Shown: in pieces, positions 1-7,775 of the stretch
How the letters are laid out: every line of letters begins with the position of its first letter
How positions within the stretch are numbered: the stretch's first letter is position 1
Assembly (NCBI GenBank): GCA_944324845.1
Contig: CALUXX010000002.1
Location: 1 to 42,495, forward strand
Direction of reading: 5' to 3'
Length of the DNA stretch: 42,495 bases
Source of the DNA: Candidatus Gastranaerophilales bacterium
GTDB lineage: Bacteria > Cyanobacteriota > Vampirovibrionia > Gastranaerophilales > Gastranaerophilaceae
The notes under the pieces: generated by a model
The model's database searches: none
What the model saw: the letters and a program-made list of their open reading frames with translations, nothing else
Told to the model about the DNA's origin: nothing
Position numbers and translations under genes: made by a program

Positions 1-779
1 CTATCGGAATAAGAACCTGTACTATTGGCCTCAACGCTGTTGTTTATAAATAATCCTGTTACAGAGGTTAACTCACCGGCATTATAAACCGCACCGCCTA
101 AGACCTGTGCGTATTTATAAGAACTTGTAGTAGATTCAAGCGTACCGGTTACTTTATTGCCTATGTAAAGTACATTGTCTATGCTATCTGTACGACCTTC
201 GGGGTTATTCAAACCTGCTCCGCTGTTGAATATATACGTATTTCTATCCGTATTGGATGGGTTAGTTACCGTAGGGTTATTAATTGTTTGACCTTCTATT
301 TTTTGGGTAAAAGAATCTTCACTATATGAATACGTAATTGTCTGGCCGACTGGTGTTGTCGGGTCTTGTTTGAATTCTAAATTTCCTGTATCTGTATTCT
401 TTTCCCAACCGTAGTATTTGGAACTGTCGCCTTCACCGAAAGTAGTTTGTTTCAAATCTAATTGGTAGTAAACAGGCGAAAGAGAATGAGTTTCATCGTT
501 GTAAATAAATTTAGTAATAATATTATCGCCAGCAGGTTTATCACCGCCTTCTTGTACTTTTGTAAGAGTATAAGCGCTACCATCTGCCGGATAATATTGA
601 ACGGGATCAGTATCAGGAATTTGTTGACCTGCGAGTTTGTCTAGTGTTCCTTGAGGGTGTTCTTCTGCAACTTTTGGAACGGGTGCCAAGTCATTAGCGT
701 ATGCAGTATTTATACCAAGTGCTAAGATAGAAGCTAGCATTAAACTTTTAACAGTTCTGTTTTCGGTAAAATTATTCAT
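1..779 (-). CDS. Exported surface protein, beta-helix/adhesin-like, 5' part only
   Basis: The ATG at 779 opens a frame that stays open to the left edge (259 codons visible), so the gene is cut by the window. A GAGGA Shine-Dalgarno lies about 8 nt before the ATG. Residues 1-28 form a signal peptide (charged start, LMLASILALG core, AYA|ND cleavage). Residues 30-200 are polar and rich in T, N, D and P. At about 222-255 a GGAVYN turn is followed by a hydrophobic stretch and NNSVEANSTG, like a repeat of the beta-helix adhesins and autotransporter passenger domains in which GGA.YN.G units precede NN..... segments. The export signal is clear. The adhesin label is an inference from one repeat-like unit, and the C-terminal anchor cannot be seen. 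A good promoter lies upstream with a leader of about 98 nt. Confidence 0.7.
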   Translation of the reverse strand, partial: MNNFTENRTVKSLMLASILALGINTAYANDLAPVPKVAEEHPQGTLDKLAGQQIPDTDPVQYYPADGSAYTLTKVQEGGDKPAGDNIITKFIYNDETHSLSPVYYQLDLKQTTFGEGDSSKYYGWEKNTDTGNLEFKQDPTTPVGQTITYSYSEDSFTQKIEGQTINNPTVTNPSNTDRNTYIFNSGAGLNNPEGRTDSIDNVLYIGNKVTGTLESTTSSYKYAQVLGGAVYNAGELTSVTGLFINNSVEANSTGSYSD

Positions 780-803
780 AATCATCATCCTCATTCACTA
801 TTA

Positions 804-822
804 TCGATATTTCCCTTATCGA
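804..822 (-). promoter_or_regulatory. Small hairpin in the surface-protein leader
   Basis: TCGATA (804-809) and TATCGA (817-822) form an inverted repeat with a 7-nt loop in the 5' leader, about 15 nt upstream of the Shine-Dalgarno. It could affect translation or mRNA stability. It is a 6-bp stem and may be chance. Confidence 0.3.
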
Positions 823-883
823 CAAATTGCTTTTAAAACTTTAGATAATTGGGTATAATATAGTATATCTATTGTATATTTAT

Positions 884-912
884 ATTATACGAATGTTTTT
901 ATAAAAATTCAA
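884..912 (-). promoter_or_regulatory. Sigma-70 type promoter of the surface-protein gene
   Basis: On the minus strand a TTGAAT -35 box (912-907) and a perfect TATAAT -10 box (889-884) are separated by 17 nt. The predicted start is near 877, giving a 5' leader of about 98 nt before the ATG at 779. Confidence 0.7.
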
Positions 913-1042
913 GTGTTATATAGTACATTAGGATTAATTCTTTGCGTGTTCAAAATGTTACTGTCTGTTTTTCAAGTAGGACGGTAGTTTTAGATACTTT
1001 TCTGTGTTATAAACAGGTATTATTATTGAAATTTTTGGATTT

Positions 1043-1639
1043 TTATCCATTGCATAACCTCGGATTATTTTTACAAAAAGTTTTATAATCAGTTTTTTGC
1101 ATCTCTTCAAATTTTCTGACGGATATTTTCTCTATTTCAGAAAAATTATTTTGCTCGTAATTTATTTCGTTTAAATTTATTGGAAGTGATTTGATAATAT
1201 TATAAAATTCTTCTTTGTATTTCGGATCTAAAAGCCAAAGTTTTTGGGTATAATCCATTATCATCAGCAGATTTATAGCACAATGATATTTTTCCCAATG
1301 TCCTGCTTTTTTCATTGAGTTTTCAACTCTATCGTATGCTTTTAAAACATCAAAGACTTCTTTGCCTTTTAATGTCGTAAGTGCTCCGGTTCTATTTTTC
1401 CTGTAGAAATATAGTGGTGTTTTTATATATGTAATTCTTTTGGCATTAGAGTAAACACTTGCCCAAAATGGAACATCTTCATATATCATATCTTCATAAA
1501 ATCGAAGATTGTTTTGTGTTAAAAATTCTCTGTTGTAAAATTTTGACCAAACGTTAACTGGTATATATTTATATGATAGTGCATCCATTGAATTTATATT
1601 AAAAGGTGAATTTTTACAATTAAATTCAAAGTGTGCCAA
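1043..1639 (-). pseudogene. Family 2 glycosyltransferase, N-terminal GT-A half missing
   Basis: The 198-residue frame starts at TTG (1639), and an in-frame TAA lies four codons upstream, so it cannot be extended. Its content matches only the C-terminal part of WcaA-type family 2 glycosyltransferases: VWSKFYNREFL, then YEDVPFWASV (the conserved ED), then the YFYRKNRTGALTT segment. Full members have about 110-130 residues before this, carrying the nucleotide-sugar site and the DxD metal motif, and these are absent. No Shine-Dalgarno precedes the TTG. The stop codon of lysR lies only 17 nt upstream. I read it as a 5'-deleted remnant, possibly cut when the lysR cluster arrived. A functional stand-alone short protein is possible but less likely. 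Confidence 0.6.
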
Positions 1640-1656
1640 TTTTATATATTATTGCA

Positions 1657-2550
1657 CTAAGTAAGGGTGCTCATTTCTTGTTGAAGCTTTTGTAAGAAAA
1701 GTTTTGCACATTTTGAAAGTGGTTGATTTTTCTTCCACGCAATTAAAATTCCAACTTCTAATGTTGGTTTAAATGGTTTGAAACATAAATTGCTTTCGCC
1801 GGTAAAGTTTATCAATTTGTCAATACAAATTGCCTGCCCAAAACCTTCATCGACCATAATTGATGCGTTGTATAAAAGATTGTAAGAACCAACAATGTTA
1901 AGATTTTCAAAATCGTATCCAAGCCAGCCTGATATAAGATTTCTTACCAAAAATTGGCGGGAAGATAGTATTGGAATTTCTCTTAAATCATTAGGTTCGA
2001 TATATTCCTTTGCGGCTAGTGGAGAGTCTTTCCTCATTAAAATTCCCCATTTATCATTTTGTGGAAGTTGGATAAATCCGTATTCTTTTTTATCTACAGG
2101 TTCTATAAAAATTCCAAAATCTAATAAGCCTTTATTTAGTTTTTCTGTTACATCTTCTCCGTTTCCGCTATAGAGATGATATTTTATTCCAGGTTGGGCT
2201 TTAGATAAATTTTTTATTACTTTTGCAACAATTCTCATTGCATCTGTTTCGCCCCCGCCTATATAAATATCTCCGGTTATATTTTTATCATCAAATATAA
2301 ATTCTGCTTCTGTTTTATTGGCTAATTCTACGATTTCTTGGGCTCGAGCTTTTAGTAATTTACCTTCATCTGTTAGAGTTACGTTTTTATTTCGTTTTCC
2401 TCTAATGAATAATTTTGTTTTAAGTTCATTTTCCAAATCCATCAACTGTCTTGATAGTGTTGGTTGTGTAATATGCAGGCTTTCTGCGGCTTTTGAAATG
2501 CTTTCTTCTTGTGCTACTGCTAAAAAATATTTTAATACTCTGATTTCCAT
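1657..2550 (-). CDS. LysR-family transcriptional regulator
   Basis: This is a 297-residue protein of normal LysR length. Residues 1-60 form the winged helix-turn-helix (LKYFLAVAQEESISKAAESL, then ITQPTLSRQL as recognition helix). About 90-295 is the periplasmic-binding-protein-like effector domain (IYIGGGETDAMRIV onward). It is transcribed divergently from the four-gene cluster at 2672-6476, the classical layout for a LysR activator and its target operon. The gene has no Shine-Dalgarno; its -10 box ends 7 nt before the ATG, so the mRNA is probably leaderless. Its -35 box lies inside a perfect palindrome with a T-N11-A core, which suggests autorepression. The effector is unknown and might be a substrate of the CMD or hydrolase enzymes. 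Confidence 0.93.
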   Translation of the reverse strand: MEIRVLKYFLAVAQEESISKAAESLHITQPTLSRQLMDLENELKTKLFIRGKRNKNVTLTDEGKLLKARAQEIVELANKTEAEFIFDDKNITGDIYIGGGETDAMRIVAKVIKNLSKAQPGIKYHLYSGNGEDVTEKLNKGLLDFGIFIEPVDKKEYGFIQLPQNDKWGILMRKDSPLAAKEYIEPNDLREIPILSSRQFLVRNLISGWLGYDFENLNIVGSYNLLYNASIMVDEGFGQAICIDKLINFTGESNLCFKPFKPTLEVGILIAWKKNQPLSKCAKLFLQKLQQEMSTLT

Positions 2551-2556
2551 ATTAGT

Positions 2557-2585
2557 ATTTTAAGCGTTTTTTATATGCTCGTCAA
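2557..2585 (-). promoter_or_regulatory. lysR promoter, apparently leaderless
   Basis: On the minus strand there is TTGACG (-35, 2585-2580), a 17-nt spacer, TAAAAT (-10, 2562-2557), six bases, then the ATG at 2550. The predicted +1 is the A of the start codon, and no Shine-Dalgarno is present. Confidence 0.7.
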
Positions 2586-2595
2586 GCATATAAAA
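2569..2595. promoter_or_regulatory. LysR operator: perfect 11-bp inverted repeat with T-N11-A core
   Basis: TTTTATATGCT (2569-2579) and AGCATATAAAA (2585-2595) are exact reverse complements around a 5-nt centre. T2576 and A2588 satisfy the LysR T-N11-A rule. The repeat covers the lysR -35 box and sits just upstream of the -10 for the divergent operon, so a single bound regulator could repress lysR and activate the cluster. Confidence 0.75.
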
Positions 2596-2596
2596 T

Positions 2597-2602
2597 TATA
2601 CT
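2597..2602 (+). promoter_or_regulatory. -10 box of the divergent CMD-cupin operon
   Basis: TATACT lies next to the LysR palindrome. No good -35 hexamer occurs 16-18 nt upstream, where the operator sits instead. This is what an activator-dependent promoter would look like. An alternative -10 is TATAAG at 2604-2609. Confidence 0.45.
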
Positions 2603-2671
2603 ATATAAGTATTTGCTATTTATTTGAACATGCTAAATAATAAATTTATAAACAAAGTTTGGAGTAATAGT

Positions 2672-3916
2672 ATGCTAAAAAGAATAGTTTTAATATCGTT
2701 AGTAATGCTTGCAATATGTAATAATACACCTTGTAATGCAGAAAGGAGCAAAGCAAATATGGAAAATTTAAGCAGAGAAGAAATTTGTAAAAAGAATTAT
2801 GAAGAACTTTTCCAATCTGAATGGAACCCTAATATAGGAACTGATCCTGAGATGATGAATATTTTGCAAAAATATATTTTTGGTGAAGTTTTTGCCGTTG
2901 GGAATTTAGATAACAAAACAAGAGAGATGTTAACGGTAACTTCATTAACAGTACAGCAGACTCTTCCACAGTTAAAAGCACATATAAAAGCATTATTAAA
3001 TACCGGAGCAACACCTGTAGAAGTTAGAGAAATTATATATCAATGTGCTCCTTTTATAGGTTTTCCAAAAACTTTGAATGCCATAAATGTTATGAATGAA
3101 GTTTTTAAGGAAGAAAATATAACATTACCATTAGAAAATTTATCAACAACAAATGAAAAGAACAGATATGAAAAAGGTTATGCAATACAAAACCCTATTT
3201 ATGGCGATGAGATTGAGCAATCTTTAATGGGCTTACCTGAGGATATGGGAAAAAATACAAGCAAATTTTTAACAGAAGTTTGTTTTGGTGATTTTTATAC
3301 AAGAAAAGGTCTTGATATTAAGACTCGTGAATTACTTGTACTTGCAATTTTGCAAACAACAGGCAATACCGAAACTTTAAAAAGTCATATAAAAGGTAAT
3401 TTAAAAGTCGGAAATTCCAAAGAAACTATAGCATCTGCAATAATTCAATGTTTACCATATGTAGGTTTTCCTGACACAATAAAATCTTTGAAACTTCTAA
3501 AAAATGTTATAGATGAATCTGATAGTGAATTATCTCAACCATTTAAAAAGGGTGAAATAAATCCTTATAACCAATATTTTACAGGTACAACATATTTAAC
3601 AATGCTGGTGACAAAAGATGATCGATGGAATTCATCTATTGGAAACGTAACTTTTGAAAAGGGTGCAAGAACGAATTGGCACAAACATTCAGGCGGTCAA
3701 ATTTTGCTTGTAACAGCAGGTGAAGGTCGCTATCAAGAGAAAGGAAAACCTATACAAATTCTAAAACCGGGTGATGTTGTAAAAATTCCATCTGATGTAA
3801 TCCACTGGCATGGAGCATCCCCGAATAGTGAATTTGCACATATTTCTATAGAAACAAATATTCCAAACAATACAACAACATGGTTAGAACCTGTAACAGA
3901 TGCTGAATATAAATAA
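2672..3916 (+). CDS. Secreted carboxymuconolactone decarboxylase (CMD) duplicate fused to a cupin
   Basis: I place the start at ATG 2672 because GGAG lies 7 nt before it and the protein then begins with a typical signal peptide (MLKRIVLISLVMLAI, ending near CNA|E). The TTG at 2624 has neither feature. The 414-residue protein has two CMD/AhpD-like helical domains at about 60-145 and 180-275, each with a matching IIYQC/AIIQC-PF/PYVGFP segment, then a cupin at about 325-400 with metal-ligand histidines in NWHKH (337, 339) and VIHWH (378, 380). CMD-cupin fusions are common next to LysR genes and are often annotated as decarboxylase or peroxidase-like; the substrate is unknown. The single Cys per domain lacks the CxxC of AhpD, so peroxidase activity is doubtful. 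It is first in a four-gene operon. Confidence 0.85.
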   Translation: MLKRIVLISLVMLAICNNTPCNAERSKANMENLSREEICKKNYEELFQSEWNPNIGTDPEMMNILQKYIFGEVFAVGNLDNKTREMLTVTSLTVQQTLPQLKAHIKALLNTGATPVEVREIIYQCAPFIGFPKTLNAINVMNEVFKEENITLPLENLSTTNEKNRYEKGYAIQNPIYGDEIEQSLMGLPEDMGKNTSKFLTEVCFGDFYTRKGLDIKTRELLVLAILQTTGNTETLKSHIKGNLKVGNSKETIASAIIQCLPYVGFPDTIKSLKLLKNVIDESDSELSQPFKKGEINPYNQYFTGTTYLTMLVTKDDRWNSSIGNVTFEKGARTNWHKHSGGQILLVTAGEGRYQEKGKPIQILKPGDVVKIPSDVIHWHGASPNSEFAHISIETNIPNNTTTWLEPVTDAEYK

Positions 3917-3928
3917 AAGGATATAAAA

Positions 3929-4498
3929 ATGGAATTACAAGATTTTTTAGATTATTTAAACAGCGGAAACGAAGTTGTTGCAAACTCTGAAATTCATGAA
4001 TATATGTCAAAATTGGCAGATGATGCAATGAAATTATCTGATGAATTAAACAACAAATACAATCCGCCTGAGAAAGTTCAAGAATTATTTTTTCGTTTGC
4101 TTGGAAAACCTATAGATAAAACATTTCGTCTATTTCCACCGTTTTATACAGATTGCGGAAAAAATATTCAATTAGGTAAGAATGTATTTATAAATTCTTG
4201 TTGTCATTTTCAGGATCAAGGTGGAATAACAATAGGAGATAATGTTTTAATTGGTCATAATGTCGTAATTGCAACATTAAACCATAATCAAAATCCAACA
4301 AAACGAGCATCAATTTTACCAAAACCTGTAAAAATCGGATCAAATGTATGGATAGGAGCCAATGCTACAATACTGCCGGGTGTAACGATTTCAGATGGTG
4401 CAATAATAGCTGCAGGTTCTGTTGTAACTAAAGATGTTAGCGAAAATACTATTGTTGGTGGAAATCCGGCAAAAATAATAAAAGAAATTGAGGTGTAA
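3929..4498 (+). CDS. Sugar O-acetyltransferase, LacA/Maa/NodL type (hexapeptide repeat)
   Basis: The protein has 189 residues, a normal length for maltose/galactoside/nodulation acetyltransferases. The N-terminal helical Mac region (1-60) is followed by the [13 protein letters not shown] entry and left-handed beta-helix hexapeptide repeats ([39 protein letters not shown]). His119 in ATLNHN is in the place of the catalytic His of this family. It would transfer acetyl from acetyl-CoA to a sugar hydroxyl. AAAAGGA lies upstream at 3915-3921. The gene begins 12 nt after the CMD-cupin stop and ends 3 nt before the next gene, so it belongs to the LysR-controlled operon. Confidence 0.88.
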   Translation: MELQDFLDYLNSGNEVVANSEIHEYMSKLADDAMKLSDELNNKYNPPEKVQELFFRLLGKPIDKTFRLFPPFYTDCGKNIQLGKNVFINSCCHFQDQGGITIGDNVLIGHNVVIATLNHNQNPTKRASILPKPVKIGSNVWIGANATILPGVTISDGAIIAAGSVVTKDVSENTIVGGNPAKIIKEIEV

Positions 4499-4501
4499 AT
4501 T

Positions 4502-5449
4502 ATGTTATATGATACTCATTACCAAGAAGGCAAAAAAGTTTGGTTTAAAAAGTTTGATTTAAAAATTGCAGGATTGTTATTTTTACCTAAAGATTTTGAT
4601 GAAACTTTAAAATATCCTGCAGTTGTTGTTACACATCCTGGAGGTGGGGTAAAAGAACAATGTTCTTCATTATACGCTTGGAATTTATCACAAAACGGAT
4701 ATGTTGCACTTGCTTTTGATGCTTCACATCAAGGCGAAAGTGAGGGGCTTCCGAGATACTTAGAAGACCCAACGTCAAGAGTTGAAGATATAAGAAGTGC
4801 AGTTGATTATCTTGTTACACTTTCTTATGTTGATGAGAATAAAATAGGTGCAATGGGAATTTGTGCAGGTGGCGGATATACAATGAACGCAATACAAACG
4901 GAAGCAAGAATAAAAGCAACCGCCGGTATAAGTACTTGGGATGTTGGCGATAGCGCAAAAAATGGTTTTCCTGGTGTGAATATAGAAAACTTTATGCAAA
5001 AACTTTTAGCAGAAGTTGCAGACGCCAGAACGAAAGAAGCACGTGGTGAAGAACCATTGTATTGGAATTATGTTCCAAAATCAGAAGAAGATATTGATGA
5101 AAATACATCTGTAATACAAAAAGAAGCTTATGAGTATTATAGAACTGAACGTTGTTCTTATCCGACTTCTGTCAATAAATATTTAGTTTCAAGTAATGAC
5201 AAATTAGCTGCTTGGGATGCTTTCAGTCATATTGATACCGTTGCGCCAAGACCATTATTATTTGTTGTCGGAAGCAAGGCTGATACTTTGTATTTTACAG
5301 AAGATGCCTATTCAAAAGCAAATGAGCCTAAAGAAATTTTTGTGGTTGAAGGTGCGACACATGTTGATTTGTATGACAAGCCAGAATTTGTTTCTCAAGT
5401 AGTCAGAAAATTAGTTGAATTTTTTGATAAAGGAGTGAAAAATGTTTAA
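4502..5449 (+). CDS. Alpha/beta hydrolase, dienelactone-hydrolase-like, cytoplasmic paralogue
   Basis: The 315-residue protein has an alpha/beta hydrolase fold without a signal peptide. The nucleophile elbow is GICAGG with Cys121, as in dienelactone hydrolases, where Cys replaces Ser. The oxyanion segment is THPGGG near 45, and the catalytic His is in GATHVDLYD (about 287). The acid is probably the Asp of GSKAD before YFTEDAY. It hydrolyses esters or lactones in this family; the substrate cannot be named. GAGGTG precedes the ATG. Its stop overlaps the next gene by 8 nt, so the two hydrolases are translationally coupled. The region 160-235 is a long helical insertion typical of YcjY-like members. 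Confidence 0.82.
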   Translation: MLYDTHYQEGKKVWFKKFDLKIAGLLFLPKDFDETLKYPAVVVTHPGGGVKEQCSSLYAWNLSQNGYVALAFDASHQGESEGLPRYLEDPTSRVEDIRSAVDYLVTLSYVDENKIGAMGICAGGGYTMNAIQTEARIKATAGISTWDVGDSAKNGFPGVNIENFMQKLLAEVADARTKEARGEEPLYWNYVPKSEEDIDENTSVIQKEAYEYYRTERCSYPTSVNKYLVSSNDKLAAWDAFSHIDTVAPRPLLFVVGSKADTLYFTEDAYSKANEPKEIFVVEGATHVDLYDKPEFVSQVVRKLVEFFDKGVKNV

Positions 5450-6476
5450 AAATTTATTATTAAGTTTATTGTTATTATTTTCATTAATTATAGGAGCAAA
5501 TAATATGAGTATTGCAAAAGATAATTCTTGGGACAAAGTTTTCCAAAAAAGTGATAAAGTGGATGTAAAAAAAGTTGAATTTACAAATCGTTTTGGAATA
5601 AAGTTAGTTGGAGATTTATATATCCCAAAGGGTGTAGCAAAAGATGAAAAATTAGCAGCAATAGCAATTTCAGGACCATTTGGTGCTGTGAAAGAACAAG
5701 CCTCAGGTTTATACGCTCAAACTTTAGCACAAAAAGGTTTTATAACTCTTGCTTTTGATCCGTCATATACGGGCGAAAGCTCAGGCTCTCCAAGAAATGT
5801 AGCATCTCCTGATATAAATACCGAAGATTTTAGTGCTGCTGTTGATTTTTTGAGTAATCAGCCTGATGTAGATGCTGATAAAATAGGAATTTTAGGGATT
5901 TGTGGTTTTGGTGGTTTTGCACTAAACGCTGCACAAATTGATACCAGAATTAAAGCTGTTGTAACTTCAACAATGTATGATATGACAAGAGTAAGTGCAA
6001 AAGGTTATAATGATTCTATTGATGAAAATGCTCGTTATGAGTTAAAACAAACTCTAAATAAACAAAGAACACAAGATTTTAAAAATAAAACTTATGCAAA
6101 AGCAATCGGTTTACCTGAAAAATTGACAGGTGAAGAACCTCAGTTTGTGAAAGATTACTTAGATTATTATAAAACCAAAAGAGGTTTTCATAAAAATTCT
6201 ATCAATTCCAACGGAAATTGGAATTTAACTTCAACATTGTCTTTAATTAATTTGCCAATACTTTGTTATAGTGAAGAAATTAGAACCCCTGTTTTAATGA
6301 TTCATGGAGAAAAGGCTCACAGTAGATATTTTAGCGAAGATGCTTATAAAAAATTAAAAGGTGATAATAAAGAATTATTGATAATAAAAGATGCAAATCA
6401 TGTTGATTTGTATGATAACATGGATAAAATTCCATTCGCTAAGATTGAAGAATTTTTTAAATCTAATTTAAAATAA
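5442..6476 (+). CDS. Alpha/beta hydrolase, exported paralogue of the preceding gene
   Basis: The 344-residue protein shares the plan of its neighbour: VKEQASGLYA, LAFDPSYTGES, GICGFGG with Cys154, and KDANHVDLYDN with the catalytic His. Unlike the neighbour it starts with a signal peptide (MFKNLLLSLLLLFSLIIGA, cleavage near SIA|KD), so it acts outside the cytoplasmic membrane. The first start overlaps the upstream gene by 8 nt and is preceded by AAAGGAG. The region near the catalytic acid (NSINSNGNWNLTSTLSLINL) differs from the paralogue. The pair looks like a tandem duplication in which one copy gained or kept export. It closes the LysR-linked operon; a terminator follows at 6504. Confidence 0.82.
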   Translation: MFKNLLLSLLLLFSLIIGANNMSIAKDNSWDKVFQKSDKVDVKKVEFTNRFGIKLVGDLYIPKGVAKDEKLAAIAISGPFGAVKEQASGLYAQTLAQKGFITLAFDPSYTGESSGSPRNVASPDINTEDFSAAVDFLSNQPDVDADKIGILGICGFGGFALNAAQIDTRIKAVVTSTMYDMTRVSAKGYNDSIDENARYELKQTLNKQRTQDFKNKTYAKAIGLPEKLTGEEPQFVKDYLDYYKTKRGFHKNSINSNGNWNLTSTLSLINLPILCYSEEIRTPVLMIHGEKAHSRYFSEDAYKKLKGDNKELLIIKDANHVDLYDNMDKIPFAKIEEFFKSNLK

Positions 6477-6503
6477 AAAGAGTAAATTTTATTTGTAAAA
6501 ATG

Positions 6504-6530
6504 ACAGTGTATTTTTATACACTGTTATTT
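6504..6530 (+). terminator. Intrinsic terminator of the LysR-linked operon
   Basis: ACAGTGTAT (6504-6512) and ATACACTGT (6517-6525) form a 9-bp stem with a TTTT loop, followed by a T-rich tract. Confidence 0.7.
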
Positions 6531-6629
6531 TTATGTGTTAAATTTTATGAAGAACGTCTTAAAACAATAGCAAAAAGAGTTCTTGAGAGGTTTTATTGCT
6601 GAGTGTGTAGAATTCAGAAAGGAACTCTT

Positions 6630-7718
6630 ATGAACCCGATTTCAGCAATTACCCCAATCTCTGTACAAAATGCAAATATTAAATCATCAAAACCACAAAA
6701 TAATATCAATTTTACAGGTAATTTAGGAGATAAATTTGTTCGCCAAATTATTCAAGGTGAAAATGTAGATTCTAAAAAAATTCTTTCAGAGGTTAAAGGA
6801 ACCTTTTCTTTGAGTTCTAGTAAAGTAGAAGATGTAATGGAATCTTTTATTTCAAAATTGAGAGAATTGTCCGGTGAAAACAGTAATCTATCAGACGCTC
6901 TAAGCAAGGCACAAGAAAAGATTAGTATAACCAGAATAGAAAAAGATCATGCAGTAAGTACTGTGGAGTCTAGACTTAAATTTCAATATCAAAAAGAGTT
7001 GGCCGAAAAAGATGCTTTAATAGAGCGAATGAGAACAACAATATCTAAATTTGAGCCAGCATTTAAAGTTAAATCAGTTGATGAAATTAATACAATAATG
7101 CCTGATAAAGCTCTGAGTATTATGGAAGAAATGAAAGAAAGTAAAACAAAAGCAGTATCAAGTATGTTTGAGTTCTTAATGACCGGAAAAGGTCAACAGG
7201 AAGCAATTAAACAAATTGAAAGAAATAGTATGCTGTTAAAAGCATCTGATGATGGAATGTTTAAAATTCATGAACTAAATGAAGGTCGGGATAATTTGCA
7301 TAAAGCAGGCATATATCCTACATTGAACCCTACATTTGCTATTGCTCTTATTGAACAAGCTCTTATGGGTTCTGAAAAGGGACAATATATTGTAAGTCCT
7401 GTGATTGCCAAGCAGGTTAAAGATAATGCTATGGCAATTTTGACGCCATTAGAAGATAGACGTTATTGGAATACTAATTTGGAAGGGATTAATAAATCAT
7501 TGAATGACACTATTGAAAATGTTATTAATTTCCATAATAATTTTTTGGCAGGGATAAAAAATTTAAAATCAAGATCTGTTGATTCTGAGTTGGAAATAGT
7601 TAGAAAAGATTTTGATATTAATAATTCATACGTTATTTTTAATGAAAAAGGTGCTTCAGAACCCCGCAAATTATCCTTTAGACAGGTTGAATCGATCGGG
7701 GCGGTAAGTTCTCGTTAA
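6630..7718 (+). CDS. Protein of unknown function with N-terminal NNINFTG motif and coiled coil
   Basis: The start is the ATG at 6630, with AGAAAGGA 6 nt upstream; a GTG at 6603 is in frame but lacks a ribosome site. The 362-residue protein has no signal peptide or membrane helix. Residues 1-25 are low in charge and flexible (MNPISAITPISVQ), followed by NNINFTG at about 24-30. A heptad-like coiled coil runs about 80-140 (ENSNLSDALSKAQEKI to EKDALIERMRTTI). The rest is helical and soluble, with no recognised domain. Hairpins isolate it on both sides, so it is probably monocistronic. The N-terminal motif recurs in the NADAR protein at 21060. Such a motif might be a sorting or partner-binding tag; this is inference. 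Confidence 0.75.
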   Translation: MNPISAITPISVQNANIKSSKPQNNINFTGNLGDKFVRQIIQGENVDSKKILSEVKGTFSLSSSKVEDVMESFISKLRELSGENSNLSDALSKAQEKISITRIEKDHAVSTVESRLKFQYQKELAEKDALIERMRTTISKFEPAFKVKSVDEINTIMPDKALSIMEEMKESKTKAVSSMFEFLMTGKGQQEAIKQIERNSMLLKASDDGMFKIHELNEGRDNLHKAGIYPTLNPTFAIALIEQALMGSEKGQYIVSPVIAKQVKDNAMAILTPLEDRRYWNTNLEGINKSLNDTIENVINFHNNFLAGIKNLKSRSVDSELEIVRKDFDINNSYVIFNEKGASEPRKLSFRQVESIGAVSSR

Positions 7719-7748
7719 CGACAAAGTATAAATGTATAAATATTAAAT

Positions 7749-7775
7749 AAGCAGGGTATATACCCTGCTTTTATT
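7749..7775. terminator. Bidirectional terminator between the coiled-coil gene and the M48 protease gene
   Basis: AAGCAGGGTAT (7749-7759) pairs perfectly with ATACCCTGCTT (7760-7770). A TTATTTGT tract follows on the plus strand and TTATTTAA on the minus strand, so it can end both convergent genes. The protease stop codon begins at the base next to the hairpin. Confidence 0.75.

Noticed and set aside
462-644. Plus-strand 60-residue frame
   Set aside because: It lies opposite the surface-protein gene, which has a signal peptide and promoter; the plus frame has no ribosome site or domain.
841-900. AT-rich near-palindromic TATA repeats
   Set aside because: They are explained by the promoter on the minus strand; no longer repeat or site was found.
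6603-6629. Upstream GTG start for the coiled-coil protein
   Set aside because: The ATG at 6630 has AGAAAGGA at good distance; the GTG has none and its codons span the ribosome site.
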